Part shown: positions 53,479 through 63,543 of the stretch, one piece after another
How the letters are laid out: the number at the start of each line of letters is the position of its first letter
How positions within the stretch are numbered: position 1 is the stretch's first letter
Source of the DNA: Bacteroidales bacterium
GTDB lineage: Bacteria > Bacteroidota > Bacteroidia > Bacteroidales > UBA932
Assembly: GCA_022648685.1 (NCBI GenBank)
Contig: JALCMW010000004.1
Span: 124,001 to 188,000, forward strand
Direction of reading: 5' to 3'
Length of the DNA: 64,000 nt
The notes under the pieces: model-generated
The model's database searches: none
Told to the model about the DNA's origin: nothing
The model's input: the letters and a program-made list of their open reading frames with translations, nothing else
Translations under genes and position numbers: made by a program

Positions 53479-54924
53479 TCATTTGCATTCCCCTATCGGC
53501 CAGTCGTCCGTACGGAACGGTGCCGCGGGAACTCCGTAATTATTGTAAAGGCCGCCTGCGCTCCAATTGCGGAAACAATAGCGGACGGACACAGGAACGG
53601 AGACTTCGGGACAGGTAACCTCGATAACATTATTCGACCTGTATAACCGGCCCGTGGCAGGATGGAAGACTTTGTCGGATCCGGCTACTTCGAAACCCGG
53701 GATATCGGCGCCCATTGGAGAAAGGCCCAGTTTGCCCACATTTAATGTAACATATGATTTCCCGTTTTTGAAAGTTACGCTTTTATAAGTCGGGGAATCT
53801 GCTTCAATGAAAGACATGCCGTAGTCGTGTTTGAGAGCAAGCATTGCAAGGCGTTCCCCCACCTGTTGTTTACGGCATGGGTGTATGGTTCCGTACTCCC
53901 CGATATCGCAGGTAACAGCCATACCGCTATGCGGAATAACCGCCAGAGTCTTCTGCTGTGCTTCATTGAAATATCCGTTGTGGAACTTTCTGCCATTGTC
54001 ATATGAATAAGGAGCTATCTGGACAAAATAAAACGGAGCATCGGGAACATCGAATATGTCACGCATCATCCTTACATAAGCTGTCTGCAAGCGGACATAT
54101 TGATCCGGTCTGCTGCGATTCGCCTCTCCCTGATACCATATCATACCTCTGAACGTATAGGGGACAAGAGGGGCTACCTGTCCGTTAAAAAGAACGCAAG
54201 GATCCTGATTGTCCCGTCTCACCTTTCTCGTACCATCCAGATGTCCAAGATTAAATTCCGGAAAATCATTCTCTATGACATCACGCTTCATCCAAGCCTC
54301 GATCGTGCTGCCGCCCCAGCAAGACACTATTATGCCGACCGGCACATCAATCGCCTTTTGTAGAGCTTCAGCGAAATAATAGGCGGTCGCACTTGTATTA
54401 GACACCGTTTCCGGATTATTCTCCTCCCAGCAACCTTCCGAAACATCAAGGACCTTTACGGATGACTTCCTAACGATATTACAGATCCTGACGGGAGTTG
54501 CTGCCTTGGCATTTACAATGAAAGCGGCTGCTCCTTTTGCCGGTTGGGAGCCATAACCTTTCATAGGCATTTCCATATTGGATTGACCGGAACAGAACCA
54601 AACTTCTCCGATAAGAACATTCTTGAGCGTAAGGACTTCCCCGTCGCTTATTTTTATTTCATACGGGCCTCCTGCGGCAGGGGTTTTGACCCGTGCAAAC
54701 CATTTGCCGGTATGAGCATCTGCAGTAACCACCGTTTTATTCCTTGACCAGCCGGTCCTGACAGTAACTTTAACTCCGGGTTCGGCAGTCCCCCATAAAG
54801 CGGCATCAGTCTTCTGCTGAAGAACCATGTTGTCACTGATTACCGAAGGCAGGGAAATCTTGGCCGAAAGGCTGAATGAGACACCCAGAAGGAGAGTAAA
54901 TAAAAATAATCCGATCTTTTTCAT
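53479..54924 (-). CDS. Sialate O-acetylesterase-like SGNH hydrolase
   Basis: A 481-residue exported protein. An N-terminal sandwich (residues 20-105, NMVLQQKTDAALWGTAEPG) precedes the esterase domain with the Ser block FCSGQSNMEMP (Ser115), typical of the SASA family. IIVSCWGGSTIEAWM is the Gly block and MIWYQGEANRSRP the third block. The likely reaction is removal of acetyl groups from glycan chains, not necessarily sialic acid. It lies between the fucosidase gene (11-base gap) and the ARH-fold gene. Confidence 0.85.
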   Translation of the reverse strand: MKKIGLFLFTLLLGVSFSLSAKISLPSVISDNMVLQQKTDAALWGTAEPGVKVTVRTGWSRNKTVVTADAHTGKWFARVKTPAAGGPYEIKISDGEVLTLKNVLIGEVWFCSGQSNMEMPMKGYGSQPAKGAAAFIVNAKAATPVRICNIVRKSSVKVLDVSEGCWEENNPETVSNTSATAYYFAEALQKAIDVPVGIIVSCWGGSTIEAWMKRDVIENDFPEFNLGHLDGTRKVRRDNQDPCVLFNGQVAPLVPYTFRGMIWYQGEANRSRPDQYVRLQTAYVRMMRDIFDVPDAPFYFVQIAPYSYDNGRKFHNGYFNEAQQKTLAVIPHSGMAVTCDIGEYGTIHPCRKQQVGERLAMLALKHDYGMSFIEADSPTYKSVTFKNGKSYVTLNVGKLGLSPMGADIPGFEVAGSDKVFHPATGRLYRSNNVIEVTCPEVSVPVSVRYCFRNWSAGGLYNNYGVPAAPFRTDDWPIGECK

Positions 54925-54935
54925 CTATATTCCAA

Positions 54936-56282
54936 TCATTTTAATATTTGTATGATATAATCCACCGAACAATCGGCATTTTCCGGAACCTCGACGGTAA
55001 AGGAATTCTTACCACGCTTGAATGCCACAGGTACAGAAGAACCGTAAACGGTAACGCTTTTAGCTTTCAAAGAAAAAGGCAATCTGATCATTCCGCCGTC
55101 GGGATATTTCATGACATGCAGGAAAATTTTGTCCTCTTTGTGGGTAACCACGCCCCATTTTTGTGGCTTGAGCAAAGTGCTTCTGGTCCCGTATATGGTT
55201 TCTCCGTTTGCCGACATCCACTTTCCGATGGCAGACAACCGCTCCAAAGCTTCCGCGGGAATTCTCCCGTCCGGCTGCGGACCGATATTGAGCAGCAGAT
55301 TCGCATTGCGTCCGGCAGTGCTGACAAGAATCCGTATAAGTTGTGCCGGAGACTTGTAATTGCGGTCACTCACATCATATCCCCAACTTCCATTCATTGT
55401 CTTGCAGGTTTCCAGAGGAAGAGCTTCGCTTACAAATGCCGTACGGCTATAGCCTGCCGAGTTCTCACCGGGGACATCTCTTTCAAATATCTGTACATCT
55501 TCGCCCGGAACAGGTTCACGATGATGATTGTTGGCTACAAGACAAGAACTTTGAACTGAATGTATCAAGGAATACAACCGGCCGTAATGCCAATCGAAAG
55601 TTATTTCCGGAGCCTTTCCGTCTTTCCCTTTTGCAATCTGGTCCCAGTCTCCGTCGAACCATATGCAGCCGACGGGACCATAACCTGTAAGAAGTTCCCG
55701 CAGCTGGCCGCACATGAAATCCAGATATGAACCATAATCAGCTTCGGCTGGATTCTTTCCCAAACCTTTTCCGCTCGAACCTTGGGGATAATCACCGCGA
55801 CCCCAGTCGAGAAGTGAATAATAGAAATTGAGCATGATTCCCTGCTTACGGCACTCACCGGCAAGTTCTTTCAGAATATCCCGGCCGAAAGGAGTGGCGT
55901 CTACAATATTATACGGAGACATCTCGGTTCCGAACATAGAGAATCCGTCGTGATGACGGGCTGTAATTGTAATGTATCTGGCTCCGGAAGCCTTTATGGC
56001 TCCGACCCATTCCGCGGCATTGAAATGAGACGGATAAAACCCTCCGGGGAACATGGAATAATCCGCATATTTGATGTTCTCATTATTCATTACCCATTCT
56101 CCCCTTGCAAGCATACTGTAAACACCCCAATGAATGAACACTCCGAATCTGTCATCACTGAAACGTTCCCGCGAAGCAATATTTTCGGAAGTTGGAGAAT
56201 AATCGGGAATCCCTTCACAAATGGGTCCGGCACCCGATCCCGAAATCATCATGCAAGCGGAAATTATAATACTGATAATCAT
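54936..56282 (-). CDS. GH29 family alpha-L-fucosidase
   Basis: A 448-residue enzyme. RFGVFIHWGVYSML (45-58), GARYITITARHHDGFSMF (100-117) and GCIWFDGDWDQ with nucleophile candidate Asp210 are diagnostic of GH29. The N-terminus MIISIIISACMM could be a lipoprotein signal (Cys10). Release of alpha-linked fucose is expected. The extra C-terminal part is a short beta-sandwich (FLHVMKYPDGGMIRLPFSLK). It lies 10 bases after the metallophosphoesterase gene in the same operon. Confidence 0.9.
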   Translation of the reverse strand: MIISIIISACMMISGSGAGPICEGIPDYSPTSENIASRERFSDDRFGVFIHWGVYSMLARGEWVMNNENIKYADYSMFPGGFYPSHFNAAEWVGAIKASGARYITITARHHDGFSMFGTEMSPYNIVDATPFGRDILKELAGECRKQGIMLNFYYSLLDWGRGDYPQGSSGKGLGKNPAEADYGSYLDFMCGQLRELLTGYGPVGCIWFDGDWDQIAKGKDGKAPEITFDWHYGRLYSLIHSVQSSCLVANNHHREPVPGEDVQIFERDVPGENSAGYSRTAFVSEALPLETCKTMNGSWGYDVSDRNYKSPAQLIRILVSTAGRNANLLLNIGPQPDGRIPAEALERLSAIGKWMSANGETIYGTRSTLLKPQKWGVVTHKEDKIFLHVMKYPDGGMIRLPFSLKAKSVTVYGSSVPVAFKRGKNSFTVEVPENADCSVDYIIQILK

Positions 56283-56292
56283 GATCTATTGT

Positions 56293-57726
56293 CTATAACA
56301 CAGTAAAATTCGAAGTAACCACATTGCTTTTCTTGTCCCAGGAATCATAAGCGGCAAGGGATACGGTATACGTCCCGCTGGCCAGGATTCCGAGAGTCCG
56401 GGTCCAGCTTGTCTTCATTTCAGAAGGCTGTGGATGGAGATAAAAATCCGAAAGTATATTCCTGACGGCAACCACCTTATCGCCTTCCTTGAGCGTAAGG
56501 ACATAATGGTGGACAAATTCGTCATCGATTCCGGAAGCGAACGTAACGGACACGGACTTGCCTTTTCCGGCTATATCCGTCTGGATTACGGTAATATTTC
56601 CAAGTACGGGAGCTTTATCCGCAGCTTTGCGGCGTTCCGTCATGTAGACTTTCAAATTGGAGCGGTTCTTTACAGGATGCGGAATGATCCACGGCTTCCC
56701 GATTGCAGCATTGTTATAAAAATCCATCCTTGTAACACGCATATTACCTTTGGCATCAAACTGGACAAGCAGGCCTTGGGAGAATTTGCGTGCATCTTTC
56801 GGGACACAGCTGCTCGGCATTTCTTCATAATCTCCGGGTTCTATCGATGCATAGCTGACGGAACCGCATCCGAGCGCGGTAAACTTTCCTTGCCATATAC
56901 TTCTCGGATCATTGAGAGGGAAATGCAAATGGCCGCTGAAAGTAACCGCCTGTGGATATTTATCAAGGACCCCGGTCAGTGCCTTGGTAGACCAATACCA
57001 TTTGAGGGATGATTTCCAGGGACTGCTGTCCGTTGTCCCCAGCAGGCTTCCGTAAACGGTATCATATATCATTGGATGGGTGATAACGATAACATATTTC
57101 CCGGGATCCTCTTTTGTAATCATCTTCAATCTGGCATCAAGCCATTTCACGACAGTGTCCGGATAAGTAACGGGAGAAGCACCGTCAGGCGTTACCGAAA
57201 GGATATGATAGCCTCCGATTACGCAATGACGGCATTCATATTTATTCCTCATCCCGTCTTCCAGATCGGTCCTGAAATAATCGGTACCGAGAGTATCCCT
57301 TATAAACTTCGTTTTGGCCGGTGTATCCGGATACCATCTGTAACGGGTTCCGGGATCATGGTTGCCTACCGTATAGATCATAGGAACCTTGACGGGATCC
57401 AGGACGGCCTCATAATCATTTTTGAATACTCTAATCTGTTTTTTATTCATACCGTTGTCAATGATATCTCCTACAACCATCACCCCGTCAAGGCCATTTC
57501 CATCTTGCTCCGCCGCTTTTGCATTTAATTGCCTAAGGGCGTTCCTGAATTTGGCGCTGTTGGCAGTTCTTCCGTCAATGTGGGTATCGCTGATGGCTCC
57601 GATTGACAATACTATATGTTTATCGTCAAATTTCCGAGCGGATCGGCACGTCTTTGCCTGAACGCCTGCAGAAAATAGCCACATTGAGGCAACCGAAAGA
57701 ATGATGACAGATGTTTTTAACCGCAT
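56293..57726 (-). CDS. Exported calcineurin-like metallophosphoesterase
   Basis: A 477-residue protein with a signal peptide (cleavage near residue 24). All five metal motifs are present: ISDTHIDG (Asp47, His49), VVGDIID (86-90), VGNHD (120-124), VIVITHPMIYD, and FSGHLHFPL. A C-terminal Ig-like domain (about 380-477) ends the protein with TYTVSLAAYDSWDKKSNVVT. The substrate is unknown; in a PUL it may remove phosphate from glycan or act on a nucleotide-sugar-like compound. It lies between a surface lipoprotein gene and the fucosidase gene. Confidence 0.85.
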   Translation of the reverse strand: MRLKTSVIILSVASMWLFSAGVQAKTCRSARKFDDKHIVLSIGAISDTHIDGRTANSAKFRNALRQLNAKAAEQDGNGLDGVMVVGDIIDNGMNKKQIRVFKNDYEAVLDPVKVPMIYTVGNHDPGTRYRWYPDTPAKTKFIRDTLGTDYFRTDLEDGMRNKYECRHCVIGGYHILSVTPDGASPVTYPDTVVKWLDARLKMITKEDPGKYVIVITHPMIYDTVYGSLLGTTDSSPWKSSLKWYWSTKALTGVLDKYPQAVTFSGHLHFPLNDPRSIWQGKFTALGCGSVSYASIEPGDYEEMPSSCVPKDARKFSQGLLVQFDAKGNMRVTRMDFYNNAAIGKPWIIPHPVKNRSNLKVYMTERRKAADKAPVLGNITVIQTDIAGKGKSVSVTFASGIDDEFVHHYVLTLKEGDKVVAVRNILSDFYLHPQPSEMKTSWTRTLGILASGTYTVSLAAYDSWDKKSNVVTSNFTVL

Positions 57727-57751
57727 GATAAAATATGAATAATCAAAAAAA

Positions 57752-59473
57752 CTATTTCCTGGTAAATGTCAGATCTTTGTTACACTGATAGATAACATTA
57801 TAGCTACCGCTGACATTCGCCGAACTTGCGTCTTCGGAAGAAGAGATGGCAATCGTGATGCCGATAATATAATCGTTGGTTGCCGCCGGATCATGGCCAA
57901 GGCGCTGAGCGGTTGTGCTGGCAACCGGATTTGCAAAAGTGATTGTCTTGAAATCATCACTTACGGTAAACCACATCCAGGTATAATCTGGAGTTCCGAG
58001 ATCGGCCTGGACAAAGTTCCAAGGTGAGGTCCAGCCGGAAGTTCCCCAACTTGCCATTTCAGGAATATAGCAGGCATAGATGTAGGTTCCGGTCAGAGAA
58101 GAACAAGGCTGTGCTTTCCTGCCGTCCATGAACAGACCGAAACTTGCAGTCTGGTTCGTATAATCTATCTGGACAGTCGCATCACAAATGACATCACTGT
58201 AATATAAGCCTTGGACACCGATATTGTTTTTATAAGTCTTTCCGTTTTCCTCAAGACTCTCCGTACCGTCCAGCGGATCTCCGAAAGTCACTCCGGATAT
58301 AGTTCCCGGATCGGCAGCCTTTATGAAAGAAGAATTGGAGAATATTTTTGAAGTGAAATCATATGTACCTTTGAAATCGGCCGGAACCACCTGGGTCACT
58401 TTATAAGTGGAACCGTTGGCAAAAGCAAGGGTTGCCGTACGCGGAGCACCGGTTGTATTTGCAGTCCATGAAACTTTACCGTCGGCAAAACTCAGCCAAT
58501 CGTTAGCCACAGGTGTCGTACCTCCGGAGGTGAACGCAACGGAACCGGCATCGTCTGCTGTCCATATCATGACAGGCTTAGGGGAAGCGGCAAGCGTCCT
58601 TGTTACATCATAGACTTTTCCGGCTTCAAGAGTAGTCTTTGCAAGATTCAGGTCAACATAATAGCGGTCTTCCCCTATCGTAGCGGTCACTCTGGTATCT
58701 TTGAAATCGTCTGCAGCCCATACACAAGCTACGGCAACTACACTGTTTTCCAATGTATCCACTTTTGTCGGATAAATGACAATATTCCCGGCTTCGCTTT
58801 TATCGGAGGACATTTCACCCCATGCGAAATCCACCAGATTATGAATGGTCTTGTTCTGATTTGAAATGGTTATCATGGTTTTTGACGGATCCACAGGGAT
58901 ATCGACCGGAAAACTGAGATTGAATCTCAGAAGACTTGTCTTGTAGGCATATTTTATGGTAGTGAAAGCCGTCCCCGAAGTGGTAGAAGTCAGATCCGCC
59001 ACATTCACGGAACCGGAAAGGATATGATGCCCTTGCGCCTCAGACAGATTGTTCTGCAAACTCAGATCATTCACGCTCAATGTATCCGTATAATTCACGG
59101 AAGAGCCGCTGAAATCTATATATGAAAAGATCTTCACGGCATTGGAAGGAATCTCCAGATCGGTCACTATGAACTTTGCAGATTTGCCATCGTCCGATAT
59201 GGAATATTGATCCACTTTCACAATGTCATTGGAAATAACCTTGCTTTCGGCATCGAGGAAATAAAGCTGAAGCTGTTCGTTGCCATTGAATGTAGCCGTA
59301 TATCCTCCGCTTTCGTTATCCGTATAAGAGAGCTTTGTCGCAGGATTCCCTATTGTGGCATTAATTACAAGAGTCTTGGCATCCTTAACCGGACTTATGG
59401 ACTCGCCGTTCTCTTTCGAGCAACTGATCAAAGCTGCAATGAGAACTATGAATATAAATATCTTTTTAGTCAT
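57752..59473 (-). CDS. Fimbrillin-like lipoprotein with the shared PUL C-terminal domain
   Basis: A 573-residue lipoprotein (FIVLIAALISCSKENGE, Cys18). Residues 30-295 look like the fimbrillin/Mfa-like fold (KTLVINATIGNPATKLSY and LEAGKVYDVTRTL). Residues 300-573 form the same C-terminal domain as in the 40211-41653 product: WLSFADGKVSWTANTTGAP, ADFKGTYDFTSKIFSNSSF, NIGVQGLYYSDVICDATVQI, SPWNFVQADLGTPDYTW and a final DLTFTRK. A surface-exposed glycan-binding role is inferred. It lies 17 bases after the 891-residue gene and is clearly co-transcribed. Confidence 0.75.
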   Translation of the reverse strand: MTKKIFIFIVLIAALISCSKENGESISPVKDAKTLVINATIGNPATKLSYTDNESGGYTATFNGNEQLQLYFLDAESKVISNDIVKVDQYSISDDGKSAKFIVTDLEIPSNAVKIFSYIDFSGSSVNYTDTLSVNDLSLQNNLSEAQGHHILSGSVNVADLTSTTSGTAFTTIKYAYKTSLLRFNLSFPVDIPVDPSKTMITISNQNKTIHNLVDFAWGEMSSDKSEAGNIVIYPTKVDTLENSVVAVACVWAADDFKDTRVTATIGEDRYYVDLNLAKTTLEAGKVYDVTRTLAASPKPVMIWTADDAGSVAFTSGGTTPVANDWLSFADGKVSWTANTTGAPRTATLAFANGSTYKVTQVVPADFKGTYDFTSKIFSNSSFIKAADPGTISGVTFGDPLDGTESLEENGKTYKNNIGVQGLYYSDVICDATVQIDYTNQTASFGLFMDGRKAQPCSSLTGTYIYACYIPEMASWGTSGWTSPWNFVQADLGTPDYTWMWFTVSDDFKTITFANPVASTTAQRLGHDPAATNDYIIGITIAISSSEDASSANVSGSYNVIYQCNKDLTFTRK

Positions 59474-59490
59474 TGTTCATTCCTCCGAAA

Positions 59491-62166
59491 TTAAATTTGT
59501 CCTCCGTTTCCAAGATCAAAGTCACCTCCGTCTACCGGATCCGAATCAACAGGATAGATGAATCCAGGACCCGCCTTCCATTTCAAATATGTGGTATTTC
59601 CATTCCTCCAGGCATTCAGAACTTCAACCAAGGTATTGAAGCTTACGGAATTGATTGTGACCGGAGTCTCAAGTGATCCGTCACTGTTGACGGAAACGAG
59701 ATCGTTTGCCGTCGAAGTCTTGGATCCGGGGCCCAACGCCTGGGCACAACTTCCGGTAAGATAATAGGATTCACCGATCACCGTAGCGATATTGCTATAC
59801 CCGACGATTGCACCGATGGTAGCTCCGTCTGCAACAGTTCCGTCTTCGGAAGAGACAAGACCTGAATTGTAATTATTCTGAATCCTGCCGTTGCCTCCGT
59901 TATTGATGAAACCGGCAATTCCACCGGCTCTGGGATTAGTAGAAGTCGCATCATTATATTTTATATCGCCGGAATTGTAGCAATTATTAATGTAAACCCC
60001 CTGTGACTTGGTATAACTGAGCATCCCGCCGAAAATTCCGCCTATGGCGCTACCGCCTTTAACGGATCCGTGATTTTCACTATTCAATATATCAAGCCTG
60101 CTCCAATTGGAGTATCTTCCTTCACAGCCTACGACTCCGCCGGCATACGAAGGCGCGGAAACCTCTGCCGGAGAACTGTTTATGCAACCGTCCACGGTAA
60201 GTTTCACTACGTTGTTCATAATCCAGACATAACCTACGATTCCGCCTGCGGCATTACCGTCAGTTACAGTAATCTTGCCTTCGTTGCTGCAATTCTGATA
60301 ATACATATTCGCAGCTGAAGAGTTACTGCCATGGTAAGGCTGCACCTGACCTGCAATTCCTCCGGCCTGATAACGCTTAGTTGTTACGTCACCTTTATTC
60401 GTACATCCGTATATCCTTCCCTGTGTTATGTTCCAACCTACAATTCCGCCTGCGGCATCTTCGCTGACATCCACCGGACCGGAATTATCTGATGATATGA
60501 TAGATCCCCAATACATGGTTCCGGCAATTCCACCGCATTTATTTACCCCCGATATTGCGCCGGTATTGGAGCATTTTTTGAAATTCACATTCTGGGAATA
60601 ACCGGCTATACCGGCTGCACCTCCCCAGTAATCACATACATAATAGCTTCCGGATCTTATCATGAATCGGCCTGCCGATTCGGAAGCGGTAACGGAGGCT
60701 GAATTCGAACAATCTTTAAATGAACACATATAAGCATTGCCGACAAGACCTCCGACGTCATGCTTTCCATTTACGGACCCTGAATTAGAACAATTTGAAA
60801 AAACGGCAGACTTGCATAATCCGACAATACCTCCATGATAAAGGCCATCGGATTCGACAACCGCTTCATTAGAGCAATCATCAATAGCAATGGAAGTCGT
60901 ATTCGCATCCGAATAATTCTCGGCTTTACCTATAAGGCCTCCCAGATAGTCGATTCCTGAAACGATAGCCTTTGATTTGCAATTGGATATCTTCATTGTC
61001 GAAGATGAACCGGCATACCCTGCAAGGGCACCGGCAGCATAATCGGATGCTACCGATCCGACGATTGTCAGATTGCAGACGCTTGCCGAATCCCCCAGAT
61101 TGGCAAAAAGGCCTGCGGCATTGTCCGCATCCTGCCTTATCGCAACGGTAAGGGTTTTGCCGCCTCCGTCGAAACTGCCCTTGAAAGGAATATATAAAGA
61201 GTTTTCAGTATCATATTTCCCTATGGGGGTATTTATGCCTTTTATATCATTCGTAACCTTGACAAACTCGTCCTTCATTGAATTGCCTTCGTTTACATAA
61301 TAAGTGAATGCAAGCATCTCGGGATAACTGCTGATAAGCCAAGGAGCAGTCTCGGAGCCGTCGCCGCTAAGCGCCTTGAGATTTCCTCCGATAGACCCCA
61401 GATCAAACAATTCATTGGCTTTCAACGTCTTTGCAGAGACTGTGGTCTTGCTCTCGCACGCATTGTTAAGATCCGTGGATACAGCCGTTAGAGTGAACCC
61501 GGAATTATATGTACCCGGTATTACAGACATATAGAATTTTCCGGAAAGTCCGTCGGTTTTGACTATGACATCCGATTCGGTAGTTTCCCCGGCTGTTACA
61601 ACCGGTGTTCCAGTGGACATATCCACAGTACATGTCCCGGCCACGGCGTTGTCGACAGCATTGGCGGAAACTGCCTTTATCGGCTTGGCATCCGCCGGGA
61701 TCCTGAACTGGAGGACCGATGTTACGTTCTTCATCTTTACATATCTGTCCTCGGCAACCGCAACGGAGATATTGGCACTGCCGAAGGTTCCGTTCTGGAT
61801 ACCGGGAATATCTATCTGGAACTTGCCGTCGGACACACCCTTGGCAGCCGATAACGGATACACGACATAAAGAGTCCCTTCAAGAGTTGTCTGGAATTCG
61901 CAATATTTCTGTCCTGCATATTCCGAAGCAACAGTCAAAGTATCGAAAGCTGTTCCGTTGGATATCCACAGTTTATCACCGTCTGCCCATACGGTCTTGC
62001 CCTGTTTGGTTATATCGGTCTTTGTAACGCCGCTGTCGTCAAAAGAGCAGGTGAATGTCCTTACAGTTTTCCGGCCTGCACCGGATTGAATAGGGTCTTC
62101 TTTGGTGCAGGAGGCTGTAGCTATGGCAATTGCCGCTGCAAAAAGAATATATAATGTTTTTTTCAT
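59491..62166 (-). CDS. Lipoprotein with fimbrillin-like N-terminus and GLUG-type repeats
   Basis: An 891-residue lipoprotein (IAIATASC, Cys20). Residues 30-270 are fimbrillin-like (TFTCSFDDSGVTKTDITKQG and LKANELFDLGSIGG). From about residue 300 it consists of Cys-containing repeats of the pattern GGLVGxAxxxxFxxCSNSG (for example HDVGGLVGNAYMCSFKDCSN, and GGIVGWNITQGRIYGCTNKG), which resemble the GLUG motif of surface adhesins and form a beta-helix. More than ten such repeats are present. Probably a long extended surface protein for adhesion to, or binding of, the polysaccharide. Confidence 0.75.
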   Translation of the reverse strand: MKKTLYILFAAAIAIATASCTKEDPIQSGAGRKTVRTFTCSFDDSGVTKTDITKQGKTVWADGDKLWISNGTAFDTLTVASEYAGQKYCEFQTTLEGTLYVVYPLSAAKGVSDGKFQIDIPGIQNGTFGSANISVAVAEDRYVKMKNVTSVLQFRIPADAKPIKAVSANAVDNAVAGTCTVDMSTGTPVVTAGETTESDVIVKTDGLSGKFYMSVIPGTYNSGFTLTAVSTDLNNACESKTTVSAKTLKANELFDLGSIGGNLKALSGDGSETAPWLISSYPEMLAFTYYVNEGNSMKDEFVKVTNDIKGINTPIGKYDTENSLYIPFKGSFDGGGKTLTVAIRQDADNAAGLFANLGDSASVCNLTIVGSVASDYAAGALAGYAGSSSTMKISNCKSKAIVSGIDYLGGLIGKAENYSDANTTSIAIDDCSNEAVVESDGLYHGGIVGLCKSAVFSNCSNSGSVNGKHDVGGLVGNAYMCSFKDCSNSASVTASESAGRFMIRSGSYYVCDYWGGAAGIAGYSQNVNFKKCSNTGAISGVNKCGGIAGTMYWGSIISSDNSGPVDVSEDAAGGIVGWNITQGRIYGCTNKGDVTTKRYQAGGIAGQVQPYHGSNSSAANMYYQNCSNEGKITVTDGNAAGGIVGYVWIMNNVVKLTVDGCINSSPAEVSAPSYAGGVVGCEGRYSNWSRLDILNSENHGSVKGGSAIGGIFGGMLSYTKSQGVYINNCYNSGDIKYNDATSTNPRAGGIAGFINNGGNGRIQNNYNSGLVSSEDGTVADGATIGAIVGYSNIATVIGESYYLTGSCAQALGPGSKTSTANDLVSVNSDGSLETPVTINSVSFNTLVEVLNAWRNGNTTYLKWKAGPGFIYPVDSDPVDGGDFDLGNGGQI

Positions 62167-62184
62167 GATTTTCTCGGTTTTATG

Positions 62185-63459
62185 TTATTTTGTCCAATCC
62201 CAACCAGGTTTATCATAATCTTGCGTCCCGTCGGAATTGTCGGACTGGTTTTGCTCGACATTTTCCTTGACCGTAACGTCAAGAATCTGCCATTTTCCGG
62301 CATCGTGGGTTTCATCGCTGACATACTTGAAAGCGATTTGCACTTTGGAACCGATATAATCCGAAATTTTTATATCCTCCGAAGTCATGACGCTTCCGCC
62401 GAGTTCATCGGGATATGAGAATGAAATGGCAAGTTGATTCCATGAACCCCCTTGTCTTCTGATCCATAAGGAAGTCTGATCCTTTGCCACATCAATGCTG
62501 GCAAAGAAATTCACGATATGATCGAATACGATGACAGGATCTTTTGCCGCCGACAAATCTATCATAGGAGAATACAGCCAGCTTTCCGCAGCAAATTTAT
62601 GACTGTCATCCTTGTATGCATTGGCTGTCATGCCGCCTGTGGCTGAATTGGTCCATATGGCATCGAATACATAAGGGAAGATTTTGTTATTGACAATGAA
62701 TCCGTCGGTACCTTTGGTGAAATCTGCGGCGAACGGGAATTGTACGGTCGCTACCTTATCCGGATCCGGTTCGGTATAAGCTGCTTTCTTGACGAGATAA
62801 GCATATCTGACCTGAACCTTGTTATCCTCTTTTACTTGATAGCCTATTATTGTTACAGTGTCGCGTTCATTAACTCCGAGAGATGCGAAATCGGTCGTAG
62901 ATGTACCGTAGGAGACTTCTTTTGAAGTAAGACCGTTTACCTCTACAGAACCGGTCTGGTCAACCAGATTGAAAATGCCGGCGGTATTATCAGTCAGGCC
63001 TTTTACTACTCCTTTCAATTGATATCTCTGATATTTATATGCGGAAGCAGCATTGAAATCGCTTACACTTGCCGTAGTTACATCCGGATAATAAGCTTCC
63101 TGGTTTACAGTAAGCGAAGTTGTCAGTTTATCACCTTTGAATGTTATTGTAGCAGAACGCTCCTCTCCGGTATTTGCAGCCACGGTCACGGTAATGGACT
63201 GTGCTTCTTTCGAAGGCTCACCTGTAACAGGTGTTACAGTAAGCCATTTATCTACAGCTTTAGTATCCTGGATTTCAATGTTCCATGGAACCGTAGCGGT
63301 AAGTTGGACCGTTTTGGTTTCACCTGCCGCAGAGACAGATAACGAAGACGGGTTCACAGAAACGGCAGGCTTGCCATAATCTACCCCCTTGTCTCCGCCG
63401 CACCCAACAAAAGCGAATAACGCCATTGTCGCCATCAATGTCAATGAGTGTAATTTCAT
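62185..63459 (-). CDS. BACON / OB-fold lipoprotein of the PUL
   Basis: A 424-residue lipoprotein (FAFVGC, Cys20). Residues 32-121 are a BACON-type domain (VSVNPSSLSVSAAGETKTVQ, ending LTTSLTVNQEA). Residues 127-227 look like the OB-fold DUF5689-type domain (YQRYQLKGVVKGLTDNTAGI). Residues 238-400 form a jelly-roll like those of choice-of-anchor domains (WLYSPMIDLSAAKDPVIVFD). Such proteins are common beside SusD and bind glycan or help surface display. It lies 84 bases after the partial gene at the window edge and 18 bases before the 891-residue gene. Confidence 0.75.
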   Translation of the reverse strand: MKLHSLTLMATMALFAFVGCGGDKGVDYGKPAVSVNPSSLSVSAAGETKTVQLTATVPWNIEIQDTKAVDKWLTVTPVTGEPSKEAQSITVTVAANTGEERSATITFKGDKLTTSLTVNQEAYYPDVTTASVSDFNAASAYKYQRYQLKGVVKGLTDNTAGIFNLVDQTGSVEVNGLTSKEVSYGTSTTDFASLGVNERDTVTIIGYQVKEDNKVQVRYAYLVKKAAYTEPDPDKVATVQFPFAADFTKGTDGFIVNNKIFPYVFDAIWTNSATGGMTANAYKDDSHKFAAESWLYSPMIDLSAAKDPVIVFDHIVNFFASIDVAKDQTSLWIRRQGGSWNQLAISFSYPDELGGSVMTSEDIKISDYIGSKVQIAFKYVSDETHDAGKWQILDVTVKENVEQNQSDNSDGTQDYDKPGWDWTK

Positions 63460-63543
63460 AATAACTTATAATTAATGGTTAAAATTTTTAATATATTTTG
63501 TGGTTATCATTTTCATATCCGTATCAAATAATCAATTCGCAAT